From assembly GCA_030148805.1 (NCBI GenBank), contig JASBSS010000035.1:186001-250000 (forward strand): 64,000 bases of DNA, in the 5' to 3' direction. The position numbers and the translations under genes were made by a program. Below, piece by piece: positions 10,123-20,014 of the stretch (positions are counted from its first letter, which is position 1; each line of letters begins with the position of its first letter). The notes beneath the pieces are model-generated. The model did no database searches. It saw nothing but the letters and a program-made list of their open reading frames with translations, and was not told the origin of the DNA. The DNA is from Thiogranum sp. (GTDB taxonomy: Bacteria > Pseudomonadota > Gammaproteobacteria > DSM-19610).

Positions 10123-10853
10123 AATGCCTGATTGTCGACGACGAGGCCCTGGCGCGCCAACGGCTGGCGCGGCTGCTTGGCGACTGCGAGGGATTGCGGG
10201 TCTGCGGCGAGGCTGCCAACGGCGAGCAGGGTCTGCAGCAGGTCGCCCTCCTGCGGCCCGATCTGGTGTTGCTGGACGTGCGCATGCCGGGGATGGACGG
10301 GCTGGAGGTGGCACGCCATCTGCTGAACCTGGATCCCGCGCCGGCGGTGATTTTCACCACCGCGTATGGCGATCACGCCCTTGAGGCGTTCGAGACCCAG
10401 GCCGTGGACTATCTGCTCAAACCGGTGCATCCGCAGCGCCTGCGCCAGGCACTGGACAAAGCGCGGCGCCTGAGCCCGGCGCGGTTGCAGCAGCTGCAGG
10501 CGGCCAATGGCGAGCGGCGCACGCATCTGTGCGCGCGGGTACGCGGCAATCTGGAACTGATGGCCGTCGACGAGGTGATCTACCTGCAGGCGGACAGCAA
10601 ATATGTCACGGCTTGCTCCGGTGCGCGCAGCATCCTGTTGGAGGAACCGCTGAAAGCGCTCGAACAGGAGTTCGCCTATCGCTTCATCCGTGTCCATCGC
10701 GGCGCCCTGGTGGCCGCCCCCTGTATCCGGGGCCTGGAGAAGGATTCGCAGGGCCGCCACAAGGTGATCCTTGAAGGGGTCGATGTTCGTCTGGAGGTCA
10801 GCAGGCGTCTGTTGCCGCAGGTTCGCAAGCGGATCAAGGATGGGGCCGTATAG
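10119..10853 (+). CDS. algR: LytTR response regulator AlgR
   Basis: A 244-residue response regulator: receiver domain with D53 in LLDVRMPGMDG and the conserved Lys in YLLKPV, then a LytTR DNA-binding domain from about residue 140 (RGNLELMAVDEVIYLQADSKY, then FIRVHRGALV). It is translationally coupled to algZ by a four-base overlap. LytTR proteins bind direct repeats upstream of target promoters. Between its stop and the convergent thioredoxin-fold gene is a GGTCCG/CGGACC inverted repeat (10865-10887) without a T-run. Confidence 0.93.
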   Translation: MKCLIVDDEALARQRLARLLGDCEGLRVCGEAANGEQGLQQVALLRPDLVLLDVRMPGMDGLEVARHLLNLDPAPAVIFTTAYGDHALEAFETQAVDYLLKPVHPQRLRQALDKARRLSPARLQQLQAANGERRTHLCARVRGNLELMAVDEVIYLQADSKYVTACSGARSILLEEPLKALEQEFAYRFIRVHRGALVAAPCIRGLEKDSQGRHKVILEGVDVRLEVSRRLLPQVRKRIKDGAV

Positions 10854-10886
10854 CCCGGCACCCGGTCCGTCAACGGCCGGTCGGAC

Positions 10887-11390
10887 CTAGTCACTACAGC
10901 TGTTGCGCTCACGTAGCTTGGCGCGCGAAGCGTCCAGCGCCAGGTCGAGATAACCGCCGTACATCTCAATCGTGTTGACACCCACCATGCGTTCGGTCAG
11001 TTCGTTGCCGGCCGCGTCCACGAACAGTACCGTGGGCGTCACCCAGACTTTGTAGCGTTCCGCCAGCTGCTGGGCGCTGAGGCGGTTGTCGCCGTCGAAG
11101 TCTGTCAGTCGGGCGGAGCTGTCGAGCAGCAGTTTGCGCATCAAGACACGCTCATCGTAATCGCGGTTGAGCAATGTCGGATTCAACACCTCGGTTTCCA
11201 ACAACTCGCAGTAGCCGCAATCGGAGGCGGAAAATTCCAACATCAGGGGTTTGCAGCCGTTCTCGGCGCGCGCGCCGTCGGCGGACAGATTCTGGGTCAG
11301 CGGAACCGCCACCACCGAGGCCGACGCGCACGCCAGCGCCATCCCCATCGCCATCCGCCGGGCGGCCGACTTGCGTCGTTCGTACTTCAC
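10887..11390 (-). CDS. Secreted thioredoxin-fold protein
   Basis: A 167-residue protein starting at GTG 11390. The first 29 residues form a basic then hydrophobic signal sequence ([18 protein letters not shown]). The mature part is a thioredoxin fold with [12 protein letters not shown] as the CxxC redox site and the cis-Pro loop VTPTVLFVD. It is related to SoxW/thioredoxin-like_2 proteins that reduce or exchange disulfides in the periplasm. An internal ATG (at MAMGM) is a possible alternative start but would remove the basic signal-peptide head. It is divergent from hemC with 49 bases between them. Confidence 0.8.
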   Translation of the reverse strand: MKYERRKSAARRMAMGMALACASASVVAVPLTQNLSADGARAENGCKPLMLEFSASDCGYCELLETEVLNPTLLNRDYDERVLMRKLLLDSSARLTDFDGDNRLSAQQLAERYKVWVTPTVLFVDAAGNELTERMVGVNTIEMYGGYLDLALDASRAKLRERNSCSD

Positions 11391-11439
11391 TCGCTATTCT
11401 CCTCGCTCTTTCACGCTACCGAATATCCAACCAAATCCC

Positions 11440-12378
11440 ATGACTCCATCCCGCCTGCGAATCGCCACCCGCAAAAGCCCCCTGGCACTGTGGCAAGCAC
11501 AGTACGTGCGTGAAGCGCTGCTGGCGCGTAATCCCGAGCTGGAAGTCGAACTGCTTACTATGACCACGCAGGGCGACAAAATACTCGATACGCCCCTGGC
11601 GAAAGTGGGCGGTAAAGGATTATTCGTTAAAGAACTTGAACTTGGCATGCTCGAAGGACGCGCCGACCTGGCGGTGCATTCCATGAAGGATGTTCCCGTG
11701 GACTTCCCCGAGGGCCTGGGTCTGGCCGCCATCCTGCCCCGCGAGGATCCTCGTGATGCATTGATTTCAAATGAATTTTCTTCCCTGGACGCGCTTCCTT
11801 CCGGGGCCCGCGTGGGCACCTCCAGTTTGCGCCGCCAATGTCAGTTGCGCGCGCGTCGCCCGGATCTGCAGGTGGTGGACCTGCGCGGCAACGTCAACAC
11901 CCGGCTGCAGAAGCTCGACGACGGCGAATACGATGCCATCATGCTGGCCGCCGCCGGCGTCCGGCGGATGGGTTGGGAGGCGCGTATCACCGAGTTGCTG
12001 CCACCCGAGCAGTTTCTGCCGGCGATCGGACAGGGTGCCATCGGCATCGAGATACGCGCCGACGATACCGCCACGCGGGCGTTGGTCGGCGCACTCAACG
12101 ATCCGCAGACCGCCGTGCGCGTCTCCGCGGAAAGATCCCTCAACGAGGGCTTGCAGGGCGGCTGCCAGGTGCCCATCGCCGGCTATGCCGAGCTCGGACA
12201 TGGGGTGATCGTGTTGCGCGCGCTGGTCGGTCAGCCCGACGGGAGCGAACTGGTGCAGGGCGTGATCAGCGGCAAGCCCGAGGATGCGGTGGAGCTCGGT
12301 CGGGTGCTCGCCGACGACCTGCTCGCGCGGGGCGCGCGCGAGATTCTCGCGGCGGTCTACGCCGGGGCGCCTGGATGA
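11440..12378 (+). CDS. hemC: Porphobilinogen deaminase (hydroxymethylbilane synthase)
   Basis: Polymerises four porphobilinogens to hydroxymethylbilane. I use ATG 11440 ([19 protein letters not shown]), which gives 312 residues as in other HemC. Visible landmarks: [40 protein letters not shown], and EGGCQ-type cofactor loop in [14 protein letters not shown] carrying the dipyrromethane-binding Cys. The stop overlaps the hemD start by ATGA, so hemC, hemD, hemX and hemY form one operon. Confidence 0.97.
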   Translation: MTPSRLRIATRKSPLALWQAQYVREALLARNPELEVELLTMTTQGDKILDTPLAKVGGKGLFVKELELGMLEGRADLAVHSMKDVPVDFPEGLGLAAILPREDPRDALISNEFSSLDALPSGARVGTSSLRRQCQLRARRPDLQVVDLRGNVNTRLQKLDDGEYDAIMLAAAGVRRMGWEARITELLPPEQFLPAIGQGAIGIEIRADDTATRALVGALNDPQTAVRVSAERSLNEGLQGGCQVPIAGYAELGHGVIVLRALVGQPDGSELVQGVISGKPEDAVELGRVLADDLLARGAREILAAVYAGAPG

Positions 12379-13178
12379 GCCCCGGCGGGCCGCTCGCCGG
12401 CCTGGGGGTGCTGGTGACCCGGCCGGCGGCGCAGGCCGGCGGGCTCTGCCAGCTGATCGAGCAGCACGGTGGGACGGCCCACCGTTTCCCGGTATTGGAG
12501 ATTCTTCCGCCCGCCGACCCCGAGCCGCTACGCGCCGCGGGCGAACGCCTGCACCGGTATGACTGGGCGGTGTTCATCAGCGCCAACGCGGTGGAGCGGG
12601 CTTTGGAGGCGATCCTGGCGGTTCGCACCTGGCCGAGCAGCACGCGCATCGCCGTTATCGGTCGCAGCTCGGCCCAGGCACTGGAGCGCTTTCAACTGCG
12701 CGCCGACTTGTGTCCCAGCGAACGCATGGACAGCGAGGGGCTGCTCGCCTTGCCCGCGCTGCAGCAGGTCCAGGGTAGCCACTGGGTGATATTCCGCGGC
12801 GGCGCAGGGCGCGCCCACCTGGGCGACAGTCTGCGCGCGCGCGGCGCCAGGGCGGATTACGTCGAGGCCTATAGGCGCGCCCGGCCGCGCGCGGACGCCG
12901 CGCCGTTGCTGGCGCGCTGGCAACGCGGAGAGATTCAGGTCGTGGTCGTGAACAGTGTCGAAAGCCTGCACAATCTGATGGTGATGCTGGGACCCCAAGG
13001 GGCGGCGTTGCTGCGGGAAACCCCGCTGCTGGTGGTCAGCGAGCGCCTGCGGGCGGAGGTGGAGGAGCAGGGATTTGGCCGGTCCCTGCTGGCGGCCAAC
13101 GCCACCGATACGGCGGTGGTCGAGTCGCTTCTGGCCTGGCACGCCGGCGAACGCCTGCGCGCGCCGCCCCCCAGGTAG
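12375..13178 (+). CDS. hemD: Uroporphyrinogen-III synthase
   Basis: Closes and isomerises the D ring of hydroxymethylbilane to give uroporphyrinogen III. A 267-residue protein starting at ATG 12375, four bases inside hemC. The family is poorly conserved, but [17 protein letters not shown] at the N-terminus, [11 protein letters not shown] in the first domain and [11 protein letters not shown] in the second match the usual landmarks. It is 33 bases upstream of hemX. Confidence 0.93.
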   Translation: MSPGGPLAGLGVLVTRPAAQAGGLCQLIEQHGGTAHRFPVLEILPPADPEPLRAAGERLHRYDWAVFISANAVERALEAILAVRTWPSSTRIAVIGRSSAQALERFQLRADLCPSERMDSEGLLALPALQQVQGSHWVIFRGGAGRAHLGDSLRARGARADYVEAYRRARPRADAAPLLARWQRGEIQVVVVNSVESLHNLMVMLGPQGAALLRETPLLVVSERLRAEVEEQGFGRSLLAANATDTAVVESLLAWHAGERLRAPPPR

Positions 13179-13211
13179 GCGCAGAGCGCGAAAATCGGCT
13201 AGCATGTCTCC

Positions 13212-14348
13212 ATGAACGAGACCAATTCCCCCGCAGTTGTTGACGAAAAGCCGGCCGCCGAGCCGCCGGCGCAAGCGCCGGCGCGCAACCGCTCCGGCGC
13301 CTTGCCCCTGGTGATTTCCGTGCTGGCGCTGATAGTGGCGATCGCCCTCGGGGTGGCGGCTTATTTCATCTGGTATCAGGTGCAGCAGCAGACCGGTGCG
13401 CAGGCCGAGCTCGAGCGGGGCGTCGCCAACCGTCTCGACCCCGTGCGCGCCAGCGTCGACCAGCTCGAGCGCAAGCTGGAGCAGAAAAACGAGGCACTGG
13501 CCCAGCGCCTCGACCGTCTCGCTCAGGATCAGCAGGCCATGGCCAACCGAATCAGCATGCTGGCGGCCCTGGTCGGGCGCAGTGAAACCGGTTGGGCCGT
13601 GGCGGAGGTGGAGTACCTGTTGCGGGTGGCCAATCAGCGTTTGCAGATGCAGCGCGACAAGCGCACTGCGCTGCAGGCGTTGAAAGCCGCCGATGCCCGT
13701 CTGCGCGACCTGGCCGATCCGCACTATCAGGGCGTGCGCGAGCAGATCGCCGAAGAGATCAACGCCATCAACGCGGTACCCGAGGTGGATGTCAGCGGGC
13801 TGGCGGCCACCCTCGAGGCGGCGCTCAAGCTGGTCGACCAGCTGCCGGTCGCCGGCAGCCACTATCGGCCTGGACCCGCCGCGGATAGCGCCGAGGCCGC
13901 GGAGAAAACCCCCATGGATCGTCTCGGGGACGTGGGCAAGGTGGTGTGGGGCGCGCTTTCGGGATTGTTCCGGGTGCGCGAGCACGACCAGCCGGTAGGG
14001 CCGATGCTGGCGCCGAAACACGAATATTTCCTGCGCGAGAACCTGCGGCTGCAGCTCGCGGCGGCCCGCCTGGCGCTGCTGCGCCAGGACCCGGCCCAGT
14101 ATCGCGGCGCACTGGATACCGCCATCGACTGGCTGCAGCGGTATTTTGACCCGCAAGCGCCTGGCGTGCGCAAACAGATCGAAAGGCTGCAGGCCATCGC
14201 CGCGACCGACATCCGGCCGGCGCTACCCGATGTGGCCGCCTCGTTGCGGCTGTTGCGCCAGCAATTGCAGCTCAGCCAGCCGCAAACGGCCACGCGGGCC
14301 GATGGCGCGGCGGATGCGGCCGGGGAGCCGGGTGGAGAGGCGCAGTGA
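13212..14348 (+). CDS. hemX: HemX-like membrane-anchored coiled-coil protein
   Basis: A 378-residue protein: proline-rich cytoplasmic N-terminus, one membrane span at about residues 34-56 (ALPLVISVLALIVAIALGVA), then a long predicted coiled coil (QLERKLEQKNEALAQRLDRL) and a globular end. It belongs to the HemX family once annotated as uroporphyrin-III C-methyltransferase; no SAM-binding methylase motifs are visible, so an enzymatic role is doubtful. It overlaps hemY by four bases, consistent with the two acting together at the inner membrane. Confidence 0.9.
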   Translation: MNETNSPAVVDEKPAAEPPAQAPARNRSGALPLVISVLALIVAIALGVAAYFIWYQVQQQTGAQAELERGVANRLDPVRASVDQLERKLEQKNEALAQRLDRLAQDQQAMANRISMLAALVGRSETGWAVAEVEYLLRVANQRLQMQRDKRTALQALKAADARLRDLADPHYQGVREQIAEEINAINAVPEVDVSGLAATLEAALKLVDQLPVAGSHYRPGPAADSAEAAEKTPMDRLGDVGKVVWGALSGLFRVREHDQPVGPMLAPKHEYFLRENLRLQLAAARLALLRQDPAQYRGALDTAIDWLQRYFDPQAPGVRKQIERLQAIAATDIRPALPDVAASLRLLRQQLQLSQPQTATRADGAADAAGEPGGEAQ

Positions 14349-15598
14349 AGTGGCTGCTGATAGCGCTGATAGCGCTCATCGTCTCGGTCAGTGTGGCGCT
14401 CAAGGCGTTGCCCGACCCCGGCTACGTCCTGTTGGGTTACGGCAACTACAGTGTGGAAAGCTCGCTGCTGGTGTTTGCCGTGGTGCTGTTGCTGGCCTAC
14501 ATCGGCGTGCGGCTGCTGGTGCGGGTCTGGCGGGTGCCGGCGCAGCTGGACAACTGGGCCCAGCGGCGGCGTGACCGCCGCCTGCAGCGCTGGTACGACG
14601 ATGCGACCCGGGCGCTGGCCGAGGGCAGGCCCGAGCGTGCCGAGCGGCGTCTGGCGCGCCTGGTGAGAACACCGGAAGCACCGCTGCAGGCCTATCTGGC
14701 GGCGGCCCAGGCGGCCAGTCAGCGTGGCGACGACCGCCGCCGTGACCGCTATCTGCAACTGGCCATCCAGCGACAACCCCGTTCCGAAGCCGGTATCCTG
14801 TTGCAGCAGGCGGAGTTGCAGCTGGCCGCGGCGCAGTCGGACCAGGCGCAGACGACCCTGGCCCGGGTGCAGAAACTGCTGCCGCAAAACGCCCGCCTGT
14901 TGCGTCTGCAGATGCAACTCTATTTGCAGCAGCGCGATTGGCACAGCCTGCGTGAGCTGTTGCCCGACCTGCGGCGCAGCCGTGTGATCGATCAAACCGC
15001 TTGGCACAAGCTGGCGGTGCAGGTGTATCGCGAGGAGGTCATGGCATTGTCGAGCGCGGCCGACCTGGAAGGGCTGAGCGCGGGCTGGAAACGGTTGCCG
15101 GCCCCCATTCAAACCGATCAGGGGCTACTCGCCGTATATATCGAGCAGATGACCCGACTGGGCGCGCATGAGCAGGCCGGCAAACTGCTGCGCCAGCAAC
15201 TCAAGCGCGTCTGGGATCAACGGCTGGTCTATCTATTCGGCGAAGTCCAGGAGACCGATCCGGCGGCCCAGCAGACCCAGGCGGAAAACTGGTTGCAGAC
15301 CCACCCGGAGGACCCCGTTCTGCTGCTGTCGCTCGGTAAGCTGAGTCTGCGCAATCAGTTGTGGGGCAAGGCGCGGAACTACCTCGAGGAAAGCGTCAGG
15401 CGCCAGCCGCTGGCGGAATCTTACCAGGTGCTTGCCGGCCTGTTGGAGCAGCTCGACGAGCCGGATGCGGCGGCGGAATGTTACCGCAAAGGGCTGGCGC
15501 TAAGTCATCCAGCGGATGCCGACGTGCAGACACCGGCCATCGGCCGGGACCCGGATGGGGCGATCGCTCAACCGGAGCTTCTCAGCCGTTCTGCTTGA
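14345..15598 (+). CDS. hemY: HemY, TPR membrane protein of haem operon
   Basis: A 417-residue protein with two membrane spans in the first 65 residues (WLLIALIALIVSVSVAL and SLLVFAVVLLLAYIGVRLL) forming the HemY_N domain, followed by helical TPR-like repeats. This is proteobacterial HemY, not the protoporphyrinogen oxidase of the same name in Bacillus. It is coupled to hemX and ends 17 bases inside the convergent flavin-reductase gene. Its role in haem synthesis remains poorly defined. Confidence 0.92.
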   Translation: MKWLLIALIALIVSVSVALKALPDPGYVLLGYGNYSVESSLLVFAVVLLLAYIGVRLLVRVWRVPAQLDNWAQRRRDRRLQRWYDDATRALAEGRPERAERRLARLVRTPEAPLQAYLAAAQAASQRGDDRRRDRYLQLAIQRQPRSEAGILLQQAELQLAAAQSDQAQTTLARVQKLLPQNARLLRLQMQLYLQQRDWHSLRELLPDLRRSRVIDQTAWHKLAVQVYREEVMALSSAADLEGLSAGWKRLPAPIQTDQGLLAVYIEQMTRLGAHEQAGKLLRQQLKRVWDQRLVYLFGEVQETDPAAQQTQAENWLQTHPEDPVLLLSLGKLSLRNQLWGKARNYLEESVRRQPLAESYQVLAGLLEQLDEPDAAAECYRKGLALSHPADADVQTPAIGRDPDGAIAQPELLSRSA

Positions 15599-16622
15599 TC
15601 TTGTCCAGCACGTCCTGGGCGAACTCGAACGCGTCCGAGTACATGTGCGCCAGTTCGGCGCCGTGGGCGACAAACAAGGGGGTGGCGCTTTCGATCATCG
15701 CCGGTGGCCCACTCATGTAGATATCGTGGCCAGACAGCTGCGGATAGGCCTCGACCACGGCCTCGGTGACCAGACCGGTGGCCCCCTGCCAGGGCGGTGA
15801 GCTTTGCTCCGGCTCGGTCAACACCGGGGTATAACGGAAGTGAGGGTACTGTTCCTGCCAGCCGCGCGGCAACGCGTCGAGGTAGAGATCGGGTTGGGCG
15901 CGCACGCCCCAGAACAGGTGGATGGGACGATCGAAGCCGGTATAAAAAGCGTGCTCCAGCATGCCCTTCAGGGGCGCGAAGCCGGTGCCGCCAGCCATCA
16001 TGATCACCGGGCGCGGTGAGTCGTCGCGCAAATAGAAACTGCCCAGCGGACCTTCCACGCGTAACAGGGCCCGATCTTTCATCTCGTCGAAGACATGCCC
16101 GGTGAAGGAGCCGCCCGGCACATGGCGGATATGCAGCTCCAGGAACTCGTCCTGATGGGGCGCGTTGGCGATCGAAAACGCCCGCCGCCGCCCGTCCTTG
16201 AGCAGGAATTCGATATACTGGCCGGCCAGAAATTGCAGGCGTTCGGTTTCCGGTAGTTTCAGCGTGACCCGCATGACATCGTGCGACAGCCGCTCCAGGT
16301 GCTCGGCGCGAGCGGGCAGCAGTTTGATGCTAATATCGGGGCTGGCCTGGACTTCCCGCACGGCGATCACCAGATCACTCTCGGCGTGTGCGCGGCAGAT
16401 CACCACGGGGTTTTCGCCGCTGTGGCCTTCCAGTGCATCGGGCGAACCCTCGGGGTAGCGGACCTGGCCGGAAATCAGACGGGCGATGCAGGAGCCACAG
16501 GCGCCGTTGCGACAGCCATACGGCAGACCGATGCCGTGCTGCAACGCGGCATCCAGGATCGATTGACCGTCGGCCACGCGGAAGCGGTGACCGCTGGTCT
16601 CAATGATGACCTGGAAGCTCAT
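15582..16622 (-). CDS. Ferredoxin-domain NAD(P)H:flavin/CDP-deoxyhexulose reductase-like protein
   Basis: A 346-residue electron-transfer protein. Residues 1-90 are a plant-type 2Fe-2S ferredoxin (YGCRNGACGSC plus a later CRA cysteine). An FAD-binding domain with RRAFSIANAP follows, then an NAD-binding domain with GGTGFAPLKGML and the C-terminal SGPPAM motif. This is the layout of CDP-6-deoxy-3,4-glucoseen reductase, and such genes near ubiD in gammaproteobacteria carry that name. Without sugar-nucleotide genes nearby, a general oxygenase or dehydratase reductase role is as likely. The 3' end overlaps hemY tail to tail. Confidence 0.85.
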   Translation of the reverse strand: MSFQVIIETSGHRFRVADGQSILDAALQHGIGLPYGCRNGACGSCIARLISGQVRYPEGSPDALEGHSGENPVVICRAHAESDLVIAVREVQASPDISIKLLPARAEHLERLSHDVMRVTLKLPETERLQFLAGQYIEFLLKDGRRRAFSIANAPHQDEFLELHIRHVPGGSFTGHVFDEMKDRALLRVEGPLGSFYLRDDSPRPVIMMAGGTGFAPLKGMLEHAFYTGFDRPIHLFWGVRAQPDLYLDALPRGWQEQYPHFRYTPVLTEPEQSSPPWQGATGLVTEAVVEAYPQLSGHDIYMSGPPAMIESATPLFVAHGAELAHMYSDAFEFAQDVLDKIKQNG

Positions 16623-16683
16623 AGTTAGGTTTCCGCCAGCGAAAGTTCCGCATTTTCCTTGATTTTGGAGATGGGGTAAACGT

Positions 16684-17568
16684 ATGAATCCTGTGCTAAT
16701 CGTGGGCTGCGGCGATATCGGGAGGCGGATTGCCGCGCGCGTGGCGCCGCGGCGCCTGCTCGCTCTGGTGCGCAGCGCCGAGAGCGCCGAACGCCTGCGC
16801 TCGCAGGGTATAACGCCCTTTCAGGCCGATCTGGACGCGGATCCGGATGTTCTCGATGTGCCGGTCGCCGGTCACGAGGTGTTTTATCTGGCGCCGCCTC
16901 CCGGCGAAGGCGAGCGCGACGATCGGGTCGCGCGGGTGTGTCGCCGTTGGCGTGGCGACTCGCTGCCGCAGCGACTGGTCTATCTCAGCACCAGCGCCGT
17001 CTACGGCGACTGTGCCGGCGCCTGGATCGACGAGAGTGCCGCGCTCAGGCCCGCTAGCGCCCGCGGGCGCCGGCGCCTGGACGCCGAGAACCAATGGCGG
17101 CGTTGGAGCGGGGAAACCGGCGTGCCGGTGGTCGTGTTGCGGGTCCCGGGTATTTACGCCTGCGATCGCTTGCCGGTCAAACGTCTGCGCGCGGGCCTGC
17201 CCGTGTTGTCGCCCGGGGATTCACCCTACACCAACCGGATTCATGCCGACGATCTGGCGCAGGTTTGCCTGGCGGCCATGGCCCGTGGCACCGCCGGGGG
17301 GGCCTACAATGTCGCCGACGGGCAACCCACCACCATGACGGACTATTTCTTTAAGGTGGCCGATTGCCTGGGCTTGCCGCGACCGCCCGTGGTGGATCGG
17401 CAAACCGCCGAGCAGCGCCTGAGCGCGTCGATGCTGTCTTTTCTGGCGGAATCCAAACGTCTCGACAATCGGCTGATGCTGCGGCAACTGGGCGTGCGCT
17501 TGCAGTATCCCGACCTGACGGCGGGTCTGGCAGGCTGTCGTTCCGAAACCGCGGCGGACTCCCCCTAG
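16684..17568 (+). CDS. NAD(P)-dependent epimerase/SDR family protein (YeeZ-like)
   Basis: A 294-residue extended SDR-fold protein. The Rossmann loop is IVGCGDIGRRIA (GxGxxG) at the extreme N-terminus, STSAVYGD is the active-site strand with its Tyr, and RVPGIYACDRLPVKRL and YNVADGQPTTM match the nucleoside-diphosphate-sugar-epimerase-like family that includes E. coli YeeZ. The YxxxK lysine is not evident after VYG, as in several atypical members. Substrate unknown. Convergent with the GGDEF-EAL gene, seven bases apart. Confidence 0.85.
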   Translation: MNPVLIVGCGDIGRRIAARVAPRRLLALVRSAESAERLRSQGITPFQADLDADPDVLDVPVAGHEVFYLAPPPGEGERDDRVARVCRRWRGDSLPQRLVYLSTSAVYGDCAGAWIDESAALRPASARGRRRLDAENQWRRWSGETGVPVVVLRVPGIYACDRLPVKRLRAGLPVLSPGDSPYTNRIHADDLAQVCLAAMARGTAGGAYNVADGQPTTMTDYFFKVADCLGLPRPPVVDRQTAEQRLSASMLSFLAESKRLDNRLMLRQLGVRLQYPDLTAGLAGCRSETAADSP

Positions 17569-17575
17569 CGCAGAC

Positions 17576-20014
17576 TCAAGTTTCGCATTGGGAAACCGCC
17601 GGGGGGGCGCACAACCCGTCCAGCGGTGCTGGCTTGGCCACACCATAACCCTGCGCGTAGTCGACGCCGATTCGGGCCAACGCCTGCAGCGTTTCGCTGT
17701 CTTCGACGAACTCCGCGATCGTTTGCATGCCCATGGCGTGACCGATCTGGTTGACCGCTTCGACCATCGCGCGGTCGACCGGGTCGCGCACCAGGTCGCG
17801 GACATAGCTGCCGTCTATTTTGAGATAATTCACCGGCAGATTTTTCAAATAGGCGAACGAGGACATGCCGCTGCCGAAATCGTCGAGGGCGAACTCACAG
17901 CCCATGGCTTTCAGGGCCGTGATGAAGCGCGTGGCATTGTCCAGGTTGGCGATCGCGGCTGTCTCCGTGATCTCGAAACATATCTCGGTGGGGCTGGCAT
18001 CATAGGTGGCGAACAGCTCGATGACACTGTCGAGAAATGGCCGCAACGATAGCGACTGCCCCGAGAGGTTGATTGCCAGGCGGCGGACGCCGGCGTCGAC
18101 GTTCAGGGTCAGCCATTCCAGCGCGCGGCGAATCACCCAGGCGTCGATGTCGGTCATGAGGCCGAATTGCTCGGCGGCGTGCATGAACTGTCCGGGCGCC
18201 AACAGGTGGCCCTGTTCGTCGAGCATGCGGATCAGCACTTCGTGGTGGCTGATGTTTTCGCAGCCGCCTTTTACCGCCACGATCGGCTGTTGGTAAAGGC
18301 GAAAGCGGTCTTCCTTCAGCGCCAGGCGAATCCGGTTGACCCATTGCATATCGGTGCGCTTGCGGCGCAGCTCACCGTCGTCCGCCTCATAGACGTGCAC
18401 CCGGTCACGGCCCCCGTCCTTGGCGGCGTAACAGGCGACGTCCGCCGCGCTGAGCGCCTCGGTGACACCGCCGGTATCGGCCGACAGCGGCACCACGCCG
18501 ATACTGACGCCGACCTCGAAGGTTTTGCCTTCCCAGGTGAAGTGGTGTTCGCGCACCGCCTGGCGCAGCTTGGACGCCAGCCTGCCGGCGTCTTCCAGCG
18601 TGCAGCCCTGCAGCAAGACGCCAAACTCGTCTCCGCCGAGGCGTGCCAGGGTATCGCTGTCGCGGAGTTCCTTTTTCAATGCCTGCGCCAATTGACGCAG
18701 CAACTCGTCGCCGGCTACGTGGCCGCAAGTGTCGTTTACCAGTTTGAATTGATCCAAATCCAGATAACAAAGCGTTACCAGCGTGTCGTTCTCACTGGCC
18801 GCGCGCAGCGCGGCGCGCAGGCGTATCTCGAATTCACGCCGGTTGAACAGTCCGGTCAGCGTGTCGTGGCTGGCCTGATAGGAGAGTTTTCGCGTCAGCT
18901 CGCGGTTCTGACTGACGTCGGCGAACGCCAGTACCACGCCGATGGTGCGGCCGTCGCTGTCGCGAATCGGCGCGGCGTTCTCTTCAATGGCGATTTCTTC
19001 GCCGAGCCTGGGCATCAGCAGCCGGCCGGTGAAGGCGCGTGCCACCCGATCCGTGCGTAGGCAGGTGTAGACCGATGACTCGGCGGGTTGGCCGTCGTGT
19101 TCGTTCTTCAGTTGCAGGATCCGCGAAATGGGCTGTCCCTGGGCCTGCGACTGCGGGAAACCGGTCAGGCTTTCCGCGGCGGGATTCATGTACTGAACGC
19201 AGCCGAGCTCATCGGTGGTGATGACACCTTCGGCGATGGAGTGCAGGGTGACTTCGGCGCGCTCTTTCTCCGCGAACAGCGCCTGTTCCGAGATCTGGGC
19301 GCGTTTGAGTGCCTCTACTGCTTCGTTCTGGCGTTGGGTGAGATTGTCGAGCGCATGATTGATGAAGCGGGCAAGATAGCCGAATTCGTCGTTGCGCGTC
19401 TCGTCGAAGTTCGAGGCTGCGCCTTTGCTGGATTCGCGCGCCGCGGTGACCATCTGGGTGATGGGGGTGGTCAGCAGCCGTTGCAGTATCCACTGCAGTA
19501 TGGTGCCGAACAGAAACACCAACATGCCCATTTCTATCATCAGGCGTTTTTTCTGCGGTGCCAGGATCTCGTCGATCGGTCGCATCCAGACCGAGACATA
19601 AACGGTTTCGGCCGTACCGGTATCGGCTACCGGGAAGCTGCTGCTGTACTGTGTCAGCCCGGGGAGCACCTCTCCGGCGGCGACTTTCTCCAGGCCATAA
19701 TGTACCGCGATCGCGGCGACGTCCGTATTGTCCACGATCAGGTCCATTTGGTATTGGAGGTCGTTGGTGCGGATATTCGGGTTGTGGTTCATCAGCGTGC
19801 GCACCATCAAAGTGGTCTGCTCGGCGACCGCCGACTGATTGGCCTGCATATCGGTGCGTAACCAGTGCATGGTTTCCACGGCCAGCAACAAGCCGATCAC
19901 CACCAGACCCCAGAACACGATTCCGGTGATTTTCAGCGGCAGGCCGATGCGTACGCCTTGCTCCAGGGATAACGCGTCGTCGTCGCTTTTCGGTTTTACT
20001 TCAAACCCGCCCAT
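17576..20014 (-). CDS. Membrane sensor diguanylate cyclase/phosphodiesterase (GGDEF-EAL)
   Basis: An 812-residue c-di-GMP protein from ATG 20014 (MGGFEVKPK), which overlaps the end of the upstream membrane-protein gene by 19 bases; a longer reading would run deep into that gene. Layout: membrane span 26-47, periplasmic part, span 159-178, HAMP, PAS (about 250-370), GGDEF and EAL. The cyclase signature RLGGDEFGVLL is intact, with an RxxD inhibitory site (RDSD) five residues before it. The EAL domain has HEVLIR in place of EALLR but keeps DDFGSGMSS and KIDGSYV. Both activities are plausible. It shares its plan with the protein at 4769-7534, and the two are probably distant paralogues. Confidence 0.92.
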   Translation of the reverse strand: MGGFEVKPKSDDDALSLEQGVRIGLPLKITGIVFWGLVVIGLLLAVETMHWLRTDMQANQSAVAEQTTLMVRTLMNHNPNIRTNDLQYQMDLIVDNTDVAAIAVHYGLEKVAAGEVLPGLTQYSSSFPVADTGTAETVYVSVWMRPIDEILAPQKKRLMIEMGMLVFLFGTILQWILQRLLTTPITQMVTAARESSKGAASNFDETRNDEFGYLARFINHALDNLTQRQNEAVEALKRAQISEQALFAEKERAEVTLHSIAEGVITTDELGCVQYMNPAAESLTGFPQSQAQGQPISRILQLKNEHDGQPAESSVYTCLRTDRVARAFTGRLLMPRLGEEIAIEENAAPIRDSDGRTIGVVLAFADVSQNRELTRKLSYQASHDTLTGLFNRREFEIRLRAALRAASENDTLVTLCYLDLDQFKLVNDTCGHVAGDELLRQLAQALKKELRDSDTLARLGGDEFGVLLQGCTLEDAGRLASKLRQAVREHHFTWEGKTFEVGVSIGVVPLSADTGGVTEALSAADVACYAAKDGGRDRVHVYEADDGELRRKRTDMQWVNRIRLALKEDRFRLYQQPIVAVKGGCENISHHEVLIRMLDEQGHLLAPGQFMHAAEQFGLMTDIDAWVIRRALEWLTLNVDAGVRRLAINLSGQSLSLRPFLDSVIELFATYDASPTEICFEITETAAIANLDNATRFITALKAMGCEFALDDFGSGMSSFAYLKNLPVNYLKIDGSYVRDLVRDPVDRAMVEAVNQIGHAMGMQTIAEFVEDSETLQALARIGVDYAQGYGVAKPAPLDGLCAPPAVSQCET

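Noticed and set aside
12528-15112. Long minus-strand frames opposite hemD, hemX and hemY
   Set aside because: Plus-strand genes are conserved and coupled; the reverse frames are Gln/Arg/His-rich shadows.
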